From Fomitopsis serialis (lineage: Eukaryota; Basidiomycota; Agaricomycetes; Polyporales; Fomitopsidaceae), in the NCBI RefSeq assembly GCF_022376445.1, contig NW_025955096.1, positions 50,270-114,269 of the forward strand: DNA of 64,000 nucleotides. The letters run 5' to 3'. The notes under the pieces were generated by a model, which was not told the origin of the DNA, did not search any database, and saw only the letters and a list, made by a program, of their open reading frames with translations. The position numbers and the translations under genes are program-made. Below, one piece after another: positions 1 through 10,930 of this stretch. Every line of letters starts with the position of its first letter. The stretch's first letter is position 1.

Positions 1-856
1 AGTCTACTTACTCTCGCATGACACAGTCACCAACATGATGCAATCTTCCCTCTCGGCATACTCGGTGATAAGACACTTGACTAGGTCTATGTCGGCAAGC
101 GTACTGCTACTGCCTGCGCTAGCGATTAAACCTGTCAAACGGTTCATGAGAACCAATAGTACTATCAAGTAAAATGCCGATGCGCTTTTACTTACCAGGC
201 AGGTCAACGAAGGATATGTCAACGACGTCCGGGCCGCTGATCTCCAAGGACACGCAGTTCCGCGAAAATGTGGTTTCGGGCGCGGTGTCTTCGCCTCCAC
301 CGAGGAAGAAGCTACTCTGTGTGCTCGGGTTCAGGATCGCACGCTGCGCGCGTTTGATCCTCTCGGCGACCTCCGCTGGGTCGGTGATCGGGTTTCCGAA
401 GGGGATGTTGCGAGGGTCGGCATTCCCGTGTCGGTCCGTCAACAGGCGCAGACTGACAATGCACCTCCAAGGCTCGGATGACCGCGAGAGACGGCACTCC
501 GTCGGGCACCTGTGTCGTTGCTGGTCAGATAGTGCGACAGACTCGGTGGGACACACAAACCTCGTGCAAGTTCCGCTTGCCCTCGGAAGGGAGATCTTAC
601 AGACGCTTTCGAGCAGGGACGACTTCCCTGTGCTTTGCGAGCCGATCACGATGATCCTGGGTATCTCAATGTCCATGGAGACGCTACGCATCGTGTCATG
701 AGCGACGAACATTCACAAAGGGGATGCAACAGCCGAAACTCACCCCGTCCCGTGCAGGCTATTGGCAATATCCAGCAGGTTACGTCGAGTGGCAGAGTAA
801 GCACTGGCCTCGCCAAGATCGGCGGCCTTGGCATAGTCGCGAGTGTTGTCGAGCAT
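1..856 (-). CDS. Dynamin-type large GTPase, copy 1 (5' part; continues beyond left edge)
   Basis: Four exons are visible on the minus strand: 856-744, 683-561, 509-196 and 131-12, the last ending at a GTAAGT donor, so the rest lies off the window. The ATG at 856 is followed by a short helical lead, then the G domain: P-loop GSQSTGKSS (G1), the switch region PRASGTCTR (G2) and DLPG (G3) are all present. Dynamin-family GTPases hydrolyse GTP to assemble on and remodel membranes (organelle fission, vesicle scission); the Mx/Vps1-like fungal branch is the closest fit. All four exon boundaries match those of the full-length paralogue at 4200-7052, which is transcribed in the opposite direction. The visible part is open with consensus splice sites. 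The precise subfamily is not determined. Confidence 0.85.
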
Positions 857-2354
857 GGTGTCGTTCAAGGACTCCGCAGAATGGTGGCGTATGAGGCTTG
901 GGACTGCACGTCGAGAGGCTCCGAGGGCTTTAAGAGCTGTAGAGGACAGCAGCCGCAAGGCGGTGGATAATCGAGTCGAGAACGCTTCTCCGATGTACAT
1001 TCAACGAATGCGCGAAGCGCTCCACGACGTGTGGGCAGAGGGCGAAGAACCGCTGTGTTGAACCAAGGCCAGTGCAGCGTATGTACTTCTTGAGCGACCC
1101 TTCGTTCGCTTGGAGTAGTGCTGCATCAAACCACATCGCTGCGTTCAAGCTGCGTAACTCTGTCTTATAACTTTACGGAAAGCAAGCAGGGCCCATGCTT
1201 CACTCGAGCAGTATGCAGTGTTGACATTGAACATGTAGTGGTAGGAAGGCCGCGGCTTCGACGCTGAGACTCGACAGGTCAGCTACGCGTTCAAGCAATC
1301 TAATTGGCTGGAATACGCTTACGTTGGACAGCGTCGCGCAACCGGTGCGCCACAGCAGCTGCATTAGAACACAACGATACTAGGACTGGCCTCTATCCAC
1401 GCAGGAAGCCGACAGAACACAATAACAAGCAACATGCGTTTCACAGCATCCTAGCTCATACAAACCACCCTCGAGGCAACTGTCACCGGCCGGACCCTCA
1501 AGTCAAAGACGGATATTATACTCTGGGAACGAAGACGACGGTCGACATCGTCATCTGGGCTCGGCGAGTGGACCAAATGAGCAGGATTGCATCTGAACCG
1601 CAATCACCTACGAGGGACCATACCGGCGTGCTAAGACGCAGCACAAAGATCGCGGTGCAATGGAGCCCACTCCATGCCATATAGGTATGTTGCACATCGG
1701 AAACTACAGTTGAACCGTAGATTCGGAGCGGTATGGCAGTGGTACGGCCGTGAACTTTGTCACTGCATTAGATGATGCATGCTTTCCTCGGGTCTGCATC
1801 TTGAAGAACTGCAGTGCAACGCATCCCAATCTATCAGACAGTCGCGTGAGAGCTGAAGCGCTGATCATCGACGAGCGTACAGCGCGCACTGACCGACATG
1901 CGCTATCCACGAGTACTTTTGATCGGAACTTGCGAAGGGTCTCAGCACATCTGTCTGCTGCACCAGAGATAGCAGAAAGAAGAGCACGTACAGAGTTTTA
2001 TCGAACCCTCAGACCTGCTGTGCACCGGAATCATCAGCAACTGCCCCGGCCTGGACAGAGAAGCTGCGGAAGCCTGTCCCAAGACTGCCCATCGTTGACT
2101 GATCCAGGGTGGAAGCGCGCAGGGAGAGTCTTCTAGGGCGGACGCGCACAAGGCCGGGCAAAAGAGCCACAGCAGAAAGCAATACATGATCGCATAGGTG
2201 ATACAACCCGCAAAACATTCCAAAGGAAGCAGCAAGGGAAGAGCAATGGAAAGCATAGAACAAAGGTAGCAAGTAACTGAGCGCGCAGCGATCAACAAAT
2301 CTTTCACCGCCAGATGATGAACAGTTAGTCGGTGAACGGGAGATGGTCACGGAA
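857..2354. other. Intergenic, no supported gene
   Basis: About 1.5 kb between the start of dynamin copy 1 and the 3' end of the membrane-protein gene. Open frames here are short, have no family resemblance and no paired splice sites. It should hold the promoter of dynamin copy 1 and the 3' UTR of the membrane protein. Confidence 0.5.
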
Positions 2355-2982
2355 TCACGGCACAACGATGGAATCGCGGTGTGCATGTGAATATGCAGGT
2401 GGGGGGTTGCCCTCGATGTCGACGTCCATGTCGCGGTCGCGCTCCATGTACCCGCGCGTCGTGAGCTCGCCCGGGAGGAGCTTCCCTTTCTTGTCCGAGC
2501 CCATGTGCATCGTCGACGCAAAGCTCAGAGTCGAGCGGCCAGACAGAGAGTTCCGCGGCTGCACGTAGCCTGTCAGGTCGAATGTGGAGAGGTCGTTCGG
2601 AGACATGTCTGTGAACTCCCAACCGCCGTCTTCGCGCTGGTGCGCGATACGCATGTTCGCGCCAGGCTCGTGCACTGCGGGTCGTGATGAGCAGGCGGTT
2701 ACATGACGCTCTTTGCAGATGCTAGAAACACGCACTGAAACGGACCGTCTCTCCTCCTGGTGACCCGAATGGAGTTACATGGCATGCGGGATGACTGGGG
2801 TCGAGCAGTGTGCTCCGCTTAGTTGGTTTGGCCGGTTGGCTCGCTGCGACATGAACGTGGCGTCTGCGGAGATACCAGAAGAGAAAGCCAACGATCCCAA
2901 GGATGACCACGAGAGAGACGGAGACGCCTGCAGCAATAGCACTGTCGGAAGTCATCTGGGTCGGACTCAGCTCAATGCGCAT
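2355..2982 (-). CDS. Single-pass membrane protein, C-terminal part (function unknown)
   Basis: Reading from 2982, a short luminal stretch is followed by one strong transmembrane helix (about residues 13-38, rich in Val/Leu/Ile) and an RRR stop-transfer cluster. An intron near 2780-2690 (GT...AG) joins this to a cytoplasmic tail with GGWEFTDMS, a Thr/Ser/Pro-rich part and a PPPAY motif (a WW-domain-ligand type sequence), ending at 2355. The ATG at 2982 is only the first in this exon. A Ser/Thr-rich stretch in minus-strand frame around 3090-3015 looks like an extracellular stalk, so the true 5' end is probably upstream in exons I could not define. This layout (secreted N-terminus, stalk, one helix, tail) is common among basidiomycete type I membrane proteins. 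No enzymatic motif is seen. Confidence 0.55.
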
Positions 2983-4199
2983 GCTGCCTCTCCCAGGGAG
3001 CAGTAGTTGAAATGCTTACAGCAGTGGTTAGCGAAGGTCGGAGAAAAGATGGTGTTGATGAAGTGAATGTACGTGTTGTCGTAGAGGCCCTAGGATGGCT
3101 GTTTCCCTCTCGGTAAGTATTGGGAGCAACAGGTGCAACGTCGGCTCAGTTACCGTACCTTCTCTGTTCTTGCTGCGCTTGTCGTTCTAGTGAGGTTCGT
3201 GCGTATGAATATGAAGCAGCTACTCAGGGCATAGGGAGGGATGCCGGTCGCGTTGCTACAGGCAGAGGAAAGGCAGCACAGGCAGTGACAGCCATCGACG
3301 CGCCGCGACCGATTGAACCTTGCTCGGCGCACGATCACGTGGTCACGAACTCTGAAGCCCAGATTGTAGTCCGTCGATTTCATCTCGTTCTTGTCCACGA
3401 GCACTTGTTTTATTCCCTCCTATCATGCACTACGGTTTAGACAGCGCTGTGCTGCATGTCGGATCGCTGGCCCAAGCTCACATATGCGTGCTACGCATTC
3501 AATACTTAGAGCAGCTGGCGATGGGAACCGCATCGAGGCTACACCAAGTTGCAGCAAGTAGAACATGCGCACAGTGTCGGTGTGACAAGAATGTCACTCC
3601 CTGCTACTCGGTATGTCGATCTTTTGGGGCTATATCCAGAGAAAACACGAAGGGGACGAACTACGCAACACGAGGGTTAGTACCTCCTCCGTTCTATTGC
3701 GGATCCCACCATCTCTCAGCGCTGTGTGCGGCTTCTGAAGCTTCCATCATGTCGCCGCCTGCGGTGCATGCAAACTTTCTCCAAGATAACAAGCTCTGTT
3801 CAAGCTCTGTTTACCTCATTTTCTCTCACTCAGGCTGATGATCAGTTTGCGGCGGAAATGCAGCGCCATGGTCGTCACGAATTGCGTGCGATATGGTCGT
3901 TCCATTTCAACAGCTGATACAGTAAAGGAGATATGTGAACCTTTTCCAGTCAACGCGAAGACCGCATAACGTACTGCATAGTTCCTTGGCTCCTTGTTCT
4001 ATCTTCTCATCATTTCTTGTGGCTTGTGCGACTGACATAATGGCCTTCGCCGCGCGATGTGCACGCACAATGCGTGTGTGATTAAGAAAACAAGGTTGCC
4101 TCGTTGCACAGGAGAACAACAAGTGCCCCTGGTTAAAAGCCTCCTTCTTGCTTGTCGTTCCACACGCTTTCCTCTCATCAAACTGGACAGCGACTTACA
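2983..4199. other. Unresolved upstream exons and shared promoter region
   Basis: This interval lies between the membrane-protein exon and dynamin copy 2. The proximal part (to about 3400) probably holds 5' exons of the membrane protein. The distal part should hold the divergent promoter of dynamin copy 2. I could not define exons or core promoter elements with confidence. Confidence 0.35.
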
Positions 4200-7052
4200 A
4201 TGCTTCCCACAACTTCAGCTACAGCCACGTCGCCCTCGACCGGGTCTGACGAGACCATCGACAGCTCTGGGCTCAAGTCCATAGCTGGCGCAATCGGCCT
4301 GTCAGACCCGCGATTCTCGACAGCGCGACGAAAGCTGCTCGATCTCATTAACAGACTGCATAACACGGGGTACGCACTCATCTTGTATTTCTCGGATAAC
4401 TCTCACGATGCATCGATGACAGGGTCCAGCGAGACGTAGACTTACCGGTCATCGCTGTTATCGGTAACCAGAGCGCCGGAAAGTCTTCACTCATAGAATC
4501 CATTTCCGGCATCACACTGCCAAGAGCCAGTGGCACTTGCACAAGGTAAGCTCAGTCTCTGGTGTTGTCTCCTCCGCTGAGAACAGTGCTCTAGGTGCCC
4601 AACGGAGTGTCGATTGACATGGTCGACACAGCCGTGGCAGTGTATAGTCTCCCTTAGATTCATCACTGACGAACGCGGCCAGGCACTCGGCCACGCTCGT
4701 AACGAGTCTTTCGGCGAAGTAATCTTCGAGAAGGCCAAAGTCGAAGAGAGAATCAGGCGGGCGCAGCGTGCCGCCTTGAACCCAAGCACCAGGCCCATTC
4801 AATTTCTGCAGGGAGCTGACGCGGACCCAGCACACCCCGAGCTGTCCTTCACGACCAATTGTGTCTGCCTGCAGATCCGTGGTAGCGATGTTGCCGATCT
4901 GTCCTTCTGCGATCTTCCCGGTATGTTTGCCGCGATGCTGTATAGGAGCACAGTTTACTGAAGACATGGGACAGGTCTGATCAGTAGCGTGGGCAAGGGC
5001 GGGAAGGAGTCAGACATCGGGCTCATCACTAGCCTTGTAACATCCTATATCTCGAAGCCCAGTTGTATCATCCTCCTCACGGTAGCTTGCGAAAGTACGT
5101 CATGCCCTGCATCTCTCGTGCAGCAACTGTTATTGATGGGTGTACCGAACATCTGCCAGCCGACTTCGAGAACCAAGGCGCCCACCACATTGCTAAGCAG
5201 CACGACCCCGAAGGAAAGCGTACGATAGGTGTGTAGCTTTCCTTTCATGACGTCGTATGAGAGTTTGAACATGCGTCCTAGGTGTGTTGACCAAGCCAGA
5301 CCGTATCCCCCGGGTGAGGAAGCCCGCTGGACTCGCTTCATCAAGAATGAGTGCGAGCCGCTCGAGAACGGCTGGTTCAGCGTGAAGCAGCCTGACTCGA
5401 AGGCTCTCGCCTCGGGCATCACCTGGGAAGACGCACGCCAGATGGAGCGCGAGTACTTCGCGTCCGCATCCGTCTGGTCCGAGCTCGAGCCCGAATTCCA
5501 GCGCTACCTCGGCACGACCAACCTCACGGAACGACTCAGCCAGATCCTGTCTGAGCTGATCGCCAAACGGTATGTACCCCCTGCTTCTACCTAGGCACAA
5601 AGCAGTATGCTCACTACTGCGTACCCGCTTGAAGGCTGCCAGAGCTGCAAGATGAGCTGCAGAGTCTCCTCCACAAGACCGAGGAAGCCCTGCGCCAGCT
5701 TCCGAAGCCGCCGTCGAACGATGCCTTCGCCGAAATTCTCCATATCCTTTCGGACTTTGCTCGAGATATGTCCAAGCATTTGGAGGGAACACCCGAAGGG
5801 CATGGGTTATTGCAGACCCTGAGGCCCATACAGGAACGGTTCAAGAAGGCGATCAGAGAAACAGCTCCCGATTTCCGACCTTCCCCGCGCCCTGCGAGGG
5901 CGTCAGCTGCCTCGAGGAGTGACGATATCGTCTATGATAGTGACGAAGAGCCGTCTGAAGCCCGATTCCAACAGCCCGAATTCTTGCGCGCTGAGGAGCC
6001 CGACGCGTGGAAAGTGAAGAACGACGACCGTGCCGTGTATGTGGATGAGGTGATGGCCCGAGCGCGAGAGTACGTTGTCCATCTGTGGTTTATTACTCAA
6101 TACTAAAATGGCTGCAGGGCTACGACGCGCGAGTTGCCCGACTACTATCCGTTCGTCGTTATACAGCAATATATCAACGCAGTTACGTTGAAGTGGGACA
6201 TCCCGACGAAGAACCTCTTCGACTCAGTGCAGAATATCTTGACGACCTACGTCAAGCAAATCATCAATCAGCACTTCTCAAAGTTCACGCAGGGTGGGCT
6301 ACACCAGCATGTCATGTATGACGAGCATTCTTTCTTTGCTGCCAAATGCTGAAAGCATGGATCTTCCAGAGCCGTCGTCAACGAACATATCAAGGAACGC
6401 TGCGCAGAGACGATCAAGAAAGTCCTTTGGCTGCTTGAGTTGGAGCAGCAGCCATGCACGCTTAATGGTCACTACTATTCTGACTACAGAGACAAGTTTG
6501 TGTCGCACTATCGCGCACACCGATCCAGTAGCGGCTCTGGAAGCCTACTGACGAAGCTAGGGGAGTATCCTGGCACCAACTCTGCAAATCGTCAAACGGA
6601 ATTCCAGAAGAATACAGCGCAAGTGCTGTCCGGCCTGAGCGCGATCGGGATCTCTGGGGTGAAAGCGACGGATCTTCCCAAGCTGCTTCCCTCAGACCCA
6701 TACGAGCCCGCGTTGAACATCATGGCGTGCGTCCGAGCGTACTTCCAAGGTGCGTTGATCGCAAATGCCCACTCTCGTTGCTGACTAACAGTGCACTACA
6801 GTGGCTTACAAGCGATACGTGGACTACGTCCCTATGGCTGTCGATCGCGAGCTCATCCTTGGACTTGACATGGACGGTGCACTGGAAAGTGTCCTGCTCA
6901 AGGGCCTGGGCATCACTGGGCCGGATGGTCCGCGGCGCTGCAAAGAGTTCTTGCAGGAGCCTCCGAACGTTGTCACTCGTCGTCAGGAGCTGCAGAAGAG
7001 ATGGGAGCGCTTGGATACGGCGAAGAAAGAGCTCATGGACATCTGGTTGTAG
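4200..7052 (+). CDS. Dynamin-type large GTPase, copy 2 (full length, about 786 residues)
   Basis: Ten exons: 4200-4369, 4423-4545, 4595-4920, 4975-5094, 5160-5228, 5282-5569, 5635-6069, 6118-6315, 6370-6749, 6802-7052. The G domain has GNQSAGKSS (G1, near residue 80), PRASGTCTR (G2), DLPG (G3) and TKPD (G4). A helical middle region/stalk follows. The last 80 residues (helical, ending [12 protein letters not shown]) match a GTPase effector domain. No PH or proline-rich domain is present, as in Mx/Vps1/Dnm1-type proteins. One base is missing in the C-run at about 5306-5312, just after TKPDRI: the frame changes there, and with one extra C the CDS becomes divisible by three. It is head-to-head with copy 1 across about 3.3 kb. 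Confidence 0.9.
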
Positions 7053-8770
7053 AAGCCTGAACGGACGTGGCGTGGCGATGCTGTACATTTTCTTACCGTT
7101 GAGTCGTACTATATGGCCTTTCGAAGTTCCTCCTAGATCTGTGCCGCGATAGATATGTTCTGTATCAGCTTTGTATATGAAATGGACGCCATCGTGTACG
7201 ATTGAGTACCTAAGCTTGTGCTTTGCGACCTTGAGCTTGAACGTTTGTACGCAGTGACGATCATTCAAGGGACAACTGGCGGTAAGTTGTTTACAAGTAG
7301 ATGACACTTACGTAATCAGTGATGTGTCCAAATCAACTTGACCGGTACCGCCGTTTGTTGAACGTACTCAACTTTCACTGAATTAGTTCTCTGAACTTGC
7401 TCCGAGAGCGCAATCCCGAACCTTCGTTCACCAGCTCTGGCTCAGACTCTGTAGCAAGGTGCTGCCGTCAGGCCATAGGATTCCGGATCTCCAAAGGCGA
7501 AGCCCTCAACGCATGGTCATGTCGCACTTGTCCATGCACTTCTCCTGCTGGCAGAGCGGCCCCGATAGTACCCAGTAACATCGTGGCCAATGCTGGTATG
7601 TCGTAGCCTGCAATCAGAATTGATCGCAGATAGCTGGGGTTATTGCGGTCTGTACCTGTGGAAGGTCGGCGTGCATGATTCACTCATTCCGAGAGGGTTG
7701 TAGAGTCATAGTCAAGCTTCACCTGGCTCAGAACGTATACTCTGTCATCACTTCAAGTTGTCGGGCAGCGGCAGCGCTATGACGACTTTCTCCTATTTGG
7801 CTCGGTTCAATGGTATGCGAACGGACTGAGTATGTCGACGTCTTGACTTCTCATCCATGGTAAGTCGTTATATACTGCGGATGAGCGCGCATTCTACACT
7901 CATATTATCTATTGCATTTCCTACCTCCCGCTGGTGAGGCTGCAGTCAGATTCAATGGATATGGTGTGGTCCTCTCACGATAATAGGCGGCTCTGGACCA
8001 ACGCGGACGCTTGGTCTCTCAAGATCTCAAGCTCCAAGCTTGAAGGACATTGCCGGATGTATTGTGCATCGAACTGTCACCAGACTTTTCGTAGCCCCCG
8101 TAGAACTTCATGAGTTACACGCGTAACAGTGCCTACAGTTGGCCTGCAGGACAACTTGTTGCGAGTCCGAGGTTGGTCCGAGCTTTCGACGCGCATACGT
8201 CCGACACTGATACACATCGTATAACTTAGGTTGTGGTGGTGACTCGTTCAAAGTCTTGATCCACATGAGGCCGATGGCGTCTGGTCTCTACTTGGAAGTT
8301 TGCATCAGCAGGTCAACCTCGCTATGTTTGAGGTTGACAGCATGGGCTTAGCATGAGGTGAAAAATAGCAATCTCGATGCTACGGCATTGTCATCTACAT
8401 GACTGCGCGACATTACCCACCTCTTAACTTGCATGCACACTTGACACTTGTAACGCTGACACATGCTTCCCAAACAAACAGCGATTGAAGTATTGGAAGA
8501 GTCCAGCCGACAGTACTTCTTCTGGACGCCAGAGTATCAAGGCCGACGTCATTACCCTTCAGAGGGCCCGGAGTAGCTGCTCGACTGATCCTGGACTGGA
8601 CGATCTAACGGCAGAACCGCGGGCATCACTGTTCAAGCTTGTGACCCTTCCCGTGAGGTTTGTATAACCTGTACTTTCTTCGGCGTCAGAAAAACATTGA
8701 AACATCGTGTTCGGGTTCTTCAGAACCTTCTTCGGACTCGTCCTTGGACGGCACCAGCGGCACCGCGAGC
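7053..8770. other. Intergenic, no supported gene
   Basis: About 1.7 kb between the dynamin stop and the esterase promoter. No long conserved frame, transposon termini or RNA gene was recognised. A TATA-like TTATATACT near 7868 has no convincing downstream start codon. Confidence 0.45.
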
Positions 8771-8778
8771 ATATAAGA
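8771..8778 (+). promoter_or_regulatory. TATA-like box of the esterase gene
   Basis: ATATAAGA lies about 60 bp upstream of the ATG at 8837, a normal spacing for a fungal TATA promoter with a short 5' leader. Confidence 0.45.
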
Positions 8779-8836
8779 GAAGATCGCAGCAGGAAAAGTC
8801 AGCGAGGGTAAGAGGCAAGACAGTCGACTCCACAAC

Positions 8837-10166
8837 ATGGCTTCTCGATTCATCGCACTCTCCCTCTTTGTGCTCTCCGCACTTGCGTTGCCATCCCCAC
8901 AGCTGGCACCGCGGCAGGCCGGTTCGTAGTTTTCATCACCACAGTTGTTCTGCTGATCGCTGATGTCTCTTCTGCACAGCATGCGCGACATCGTCGACAC
9001 TCCCTGGGTACAACAATACCATCCTGCCGAACCCGTTTCAGTTCGATGATGGTACGCCTGTGACGACTGCTGATGACTGGGCATGCCGCCGCAGTCAGAT
9101 CGCTGCCTTGGTACAAGGTTATGAGGCAGGGTATCTGCCACCCGCCCCTCCAGTAGTCACTACTACTTTTTCCGAGTCCGGGAGCACAGGTACCTTGCCG
9201 CCGGGCTCAGTGCCTCGCAGACCATACAGTTCTCGAACAACATCACATACCCATCGGGTACGGCGCCCGCATCTGAGTGGCCCTTGGTCATTGCGTACGA
9301 TGCTCTGAGCATCCCTGTTCCCGACGGTGTGAGTGACAATTCCTGGACAAGCGTTCTCCAGTGATTGAGAAAGTGTGTCACAGATTGCTACACTAGTGTA
9401 CAACAATGACGGCATCGCGCAGTAAAACTCGATTGCTAGCCGCGGGGTTGGCCTGTTCTACGATCTCTACGGCTCCAACGCGACCGCGTCCGCTATGACT
9501 GCCTGGGTCTGGGGCGTCAGCCGCATTATTGCCGCCCTCGAGCAAACCCCGGCAGCCAACATCAACACGGCGAAGATCGCCGTCACGGGTTGCTCTCGAG
9601 ATGGGAAGGGCGCACTCATGGCGGGAGCATACGAGACGCGTGTCGTGCTCACGATCCCGCAGGAGTCGGGCTCCGGTGGAGATACATGCTGGCGTTTGTC
9701 TAAGTACGAGCAGGACAGCGGCGACGCCGTGCAGCAGGCGACGGAGATCGTGACCGAGGACCCCTGGTTCTCAGCCAACTTCAACAACTACGTCTATAAC
9801 ATCAGCGAGCTGCCGTACGACCACCACGAACTCGCTGCGATGGTCGCGCCGCGCGGTCTCCTCTCGTATGAGAACACGGAGATCGAGTGGCTTAGTCCGC
9901 TGAGCGCATGGGGATGTATGTCCGCTGCTCACAGCGTGTATGAGGCCCTTGGCATCTCGGACTACCACGGCTTCGTCCAGGTCGGCAACCACAGCCACTG
10001 CTACTTCCCGACGTCGCTCGAAGACTCGCTTTATGCTTTCTTCGACAAATTCTTGCTCGATAAACCAGACACTAACACCGACTACTTCTCCACAAACTAC
10101 GCCTTCAACGGTACGGTGTTTAACCCGAGCTACTGGATCAACTGGACCACTCCCGATCTGTCGTAA
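8837..10166 (+). pseudogene. 4-O-methyl-glucuronoyl methylesterase (CE15), with frameshift and nonsense codon
   Basis: Exons 8837-8921, 8980-9328 and 9384-10166. Exon 1 encodes a secretion signal (hydrophobic core ending near ALPSPQ). The mature protein follows the CE15 family throughout: DWACRRSQI and GYEAG near the N-terminus, the catalytic serine in [29 protein letters not shown] and the histidine in GNHSHC, ending [12 protein letters not shown]15 enzymes cleave ester bonds between lignin alcohols and glucuronoyl side chains of xylan, outside the cell. No carbohydrate-binding module is attached. Two lesions are visible. One base is missing at about 9194 (CCC to CC), and with it the CDS is divisible by three. 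An in-frame TAA at 9422-9424 stands where the family usually has Gln. A 42-nt GTACAA...CTAG segment could splice out the stop but would delete conserved residues. It is either a recent pseudogene or affected by sequence errors. Confidence 0.85.
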
Positions 10167-10930
10167 ATTGGTTGACTTGCAGGAGCACCGGAGTCGGATG
10201 AGGATGGGCACTCGTGTTCCGTTCGAACGGTTAGGTACTGCTATGTGTGTCATATAGTATTGACCTTCACCAAATGGCAGACGACGGTTGCACGGAATGA
10301 CACCATACCAACGAAAGTGTAAATATCTCAGCTGTTAGTACAACAGGAGTTTCATAGTATCTTGTATTTGGAGTACTCCCTGAAGGCCTGAAGCTTGAAA
10401 TTGAAAGAGTTTACGGCTGAATCGTCCTCGATCCATCATTGAAACTACGTTGAGTTTTGGCAGCATTGCTATCGGCGGAATGCGAATTGAAATCGGAACC
10501 TTTTCAGTAACTTCACAACTGCGTCAATACTGCACTGACGAGATCCCGACTTGTGCAAGGAACAGTCGCACCCGAAGCCGCACGACTGGAACAAAATCAC
10601 ACTACAGTTGACGGCGGTCAAATGGAACGCACCATCTTGATCGAAGGTGCTGGCGATCATCGAAAGCGGATGCATTGGCATAGAGATAACGAGATGCATC
10701 AGACAAAAGCACTGTGCGGACGTGTATATATGATGAGAAAAGCGTCGAGTCGATCATAATGAGCCGTGGGACCATGTGTAGTGCCTCATACATAGAGCCG
10801 ATGTTCAGTACCAGTAAGCGAACCGTCCTTTCGAGTCCTTGACGTTGCAGGAGGAGATCATCCGAACGCTGTTCAAGCATTGTGCATCATCTGGCTCTTC
10901 TCGTTCACTTGCACACCACGAAGTTCCTGA
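10167..10930. other. Intergenic between convergent genes
   Basis: This 760-bp stretch separates the 3' ends of the esterase and the phosphatase-like gene. Nothing coding or repetitive was recognised. Confidence 0.45.

Noticed and set aside
1304..2307. Open frames of 120-170 codons between the dynamin and membrane-protein genes
   Set aside because: No motifs, no conserved splice sites, and they contradict each other in strand and frame.
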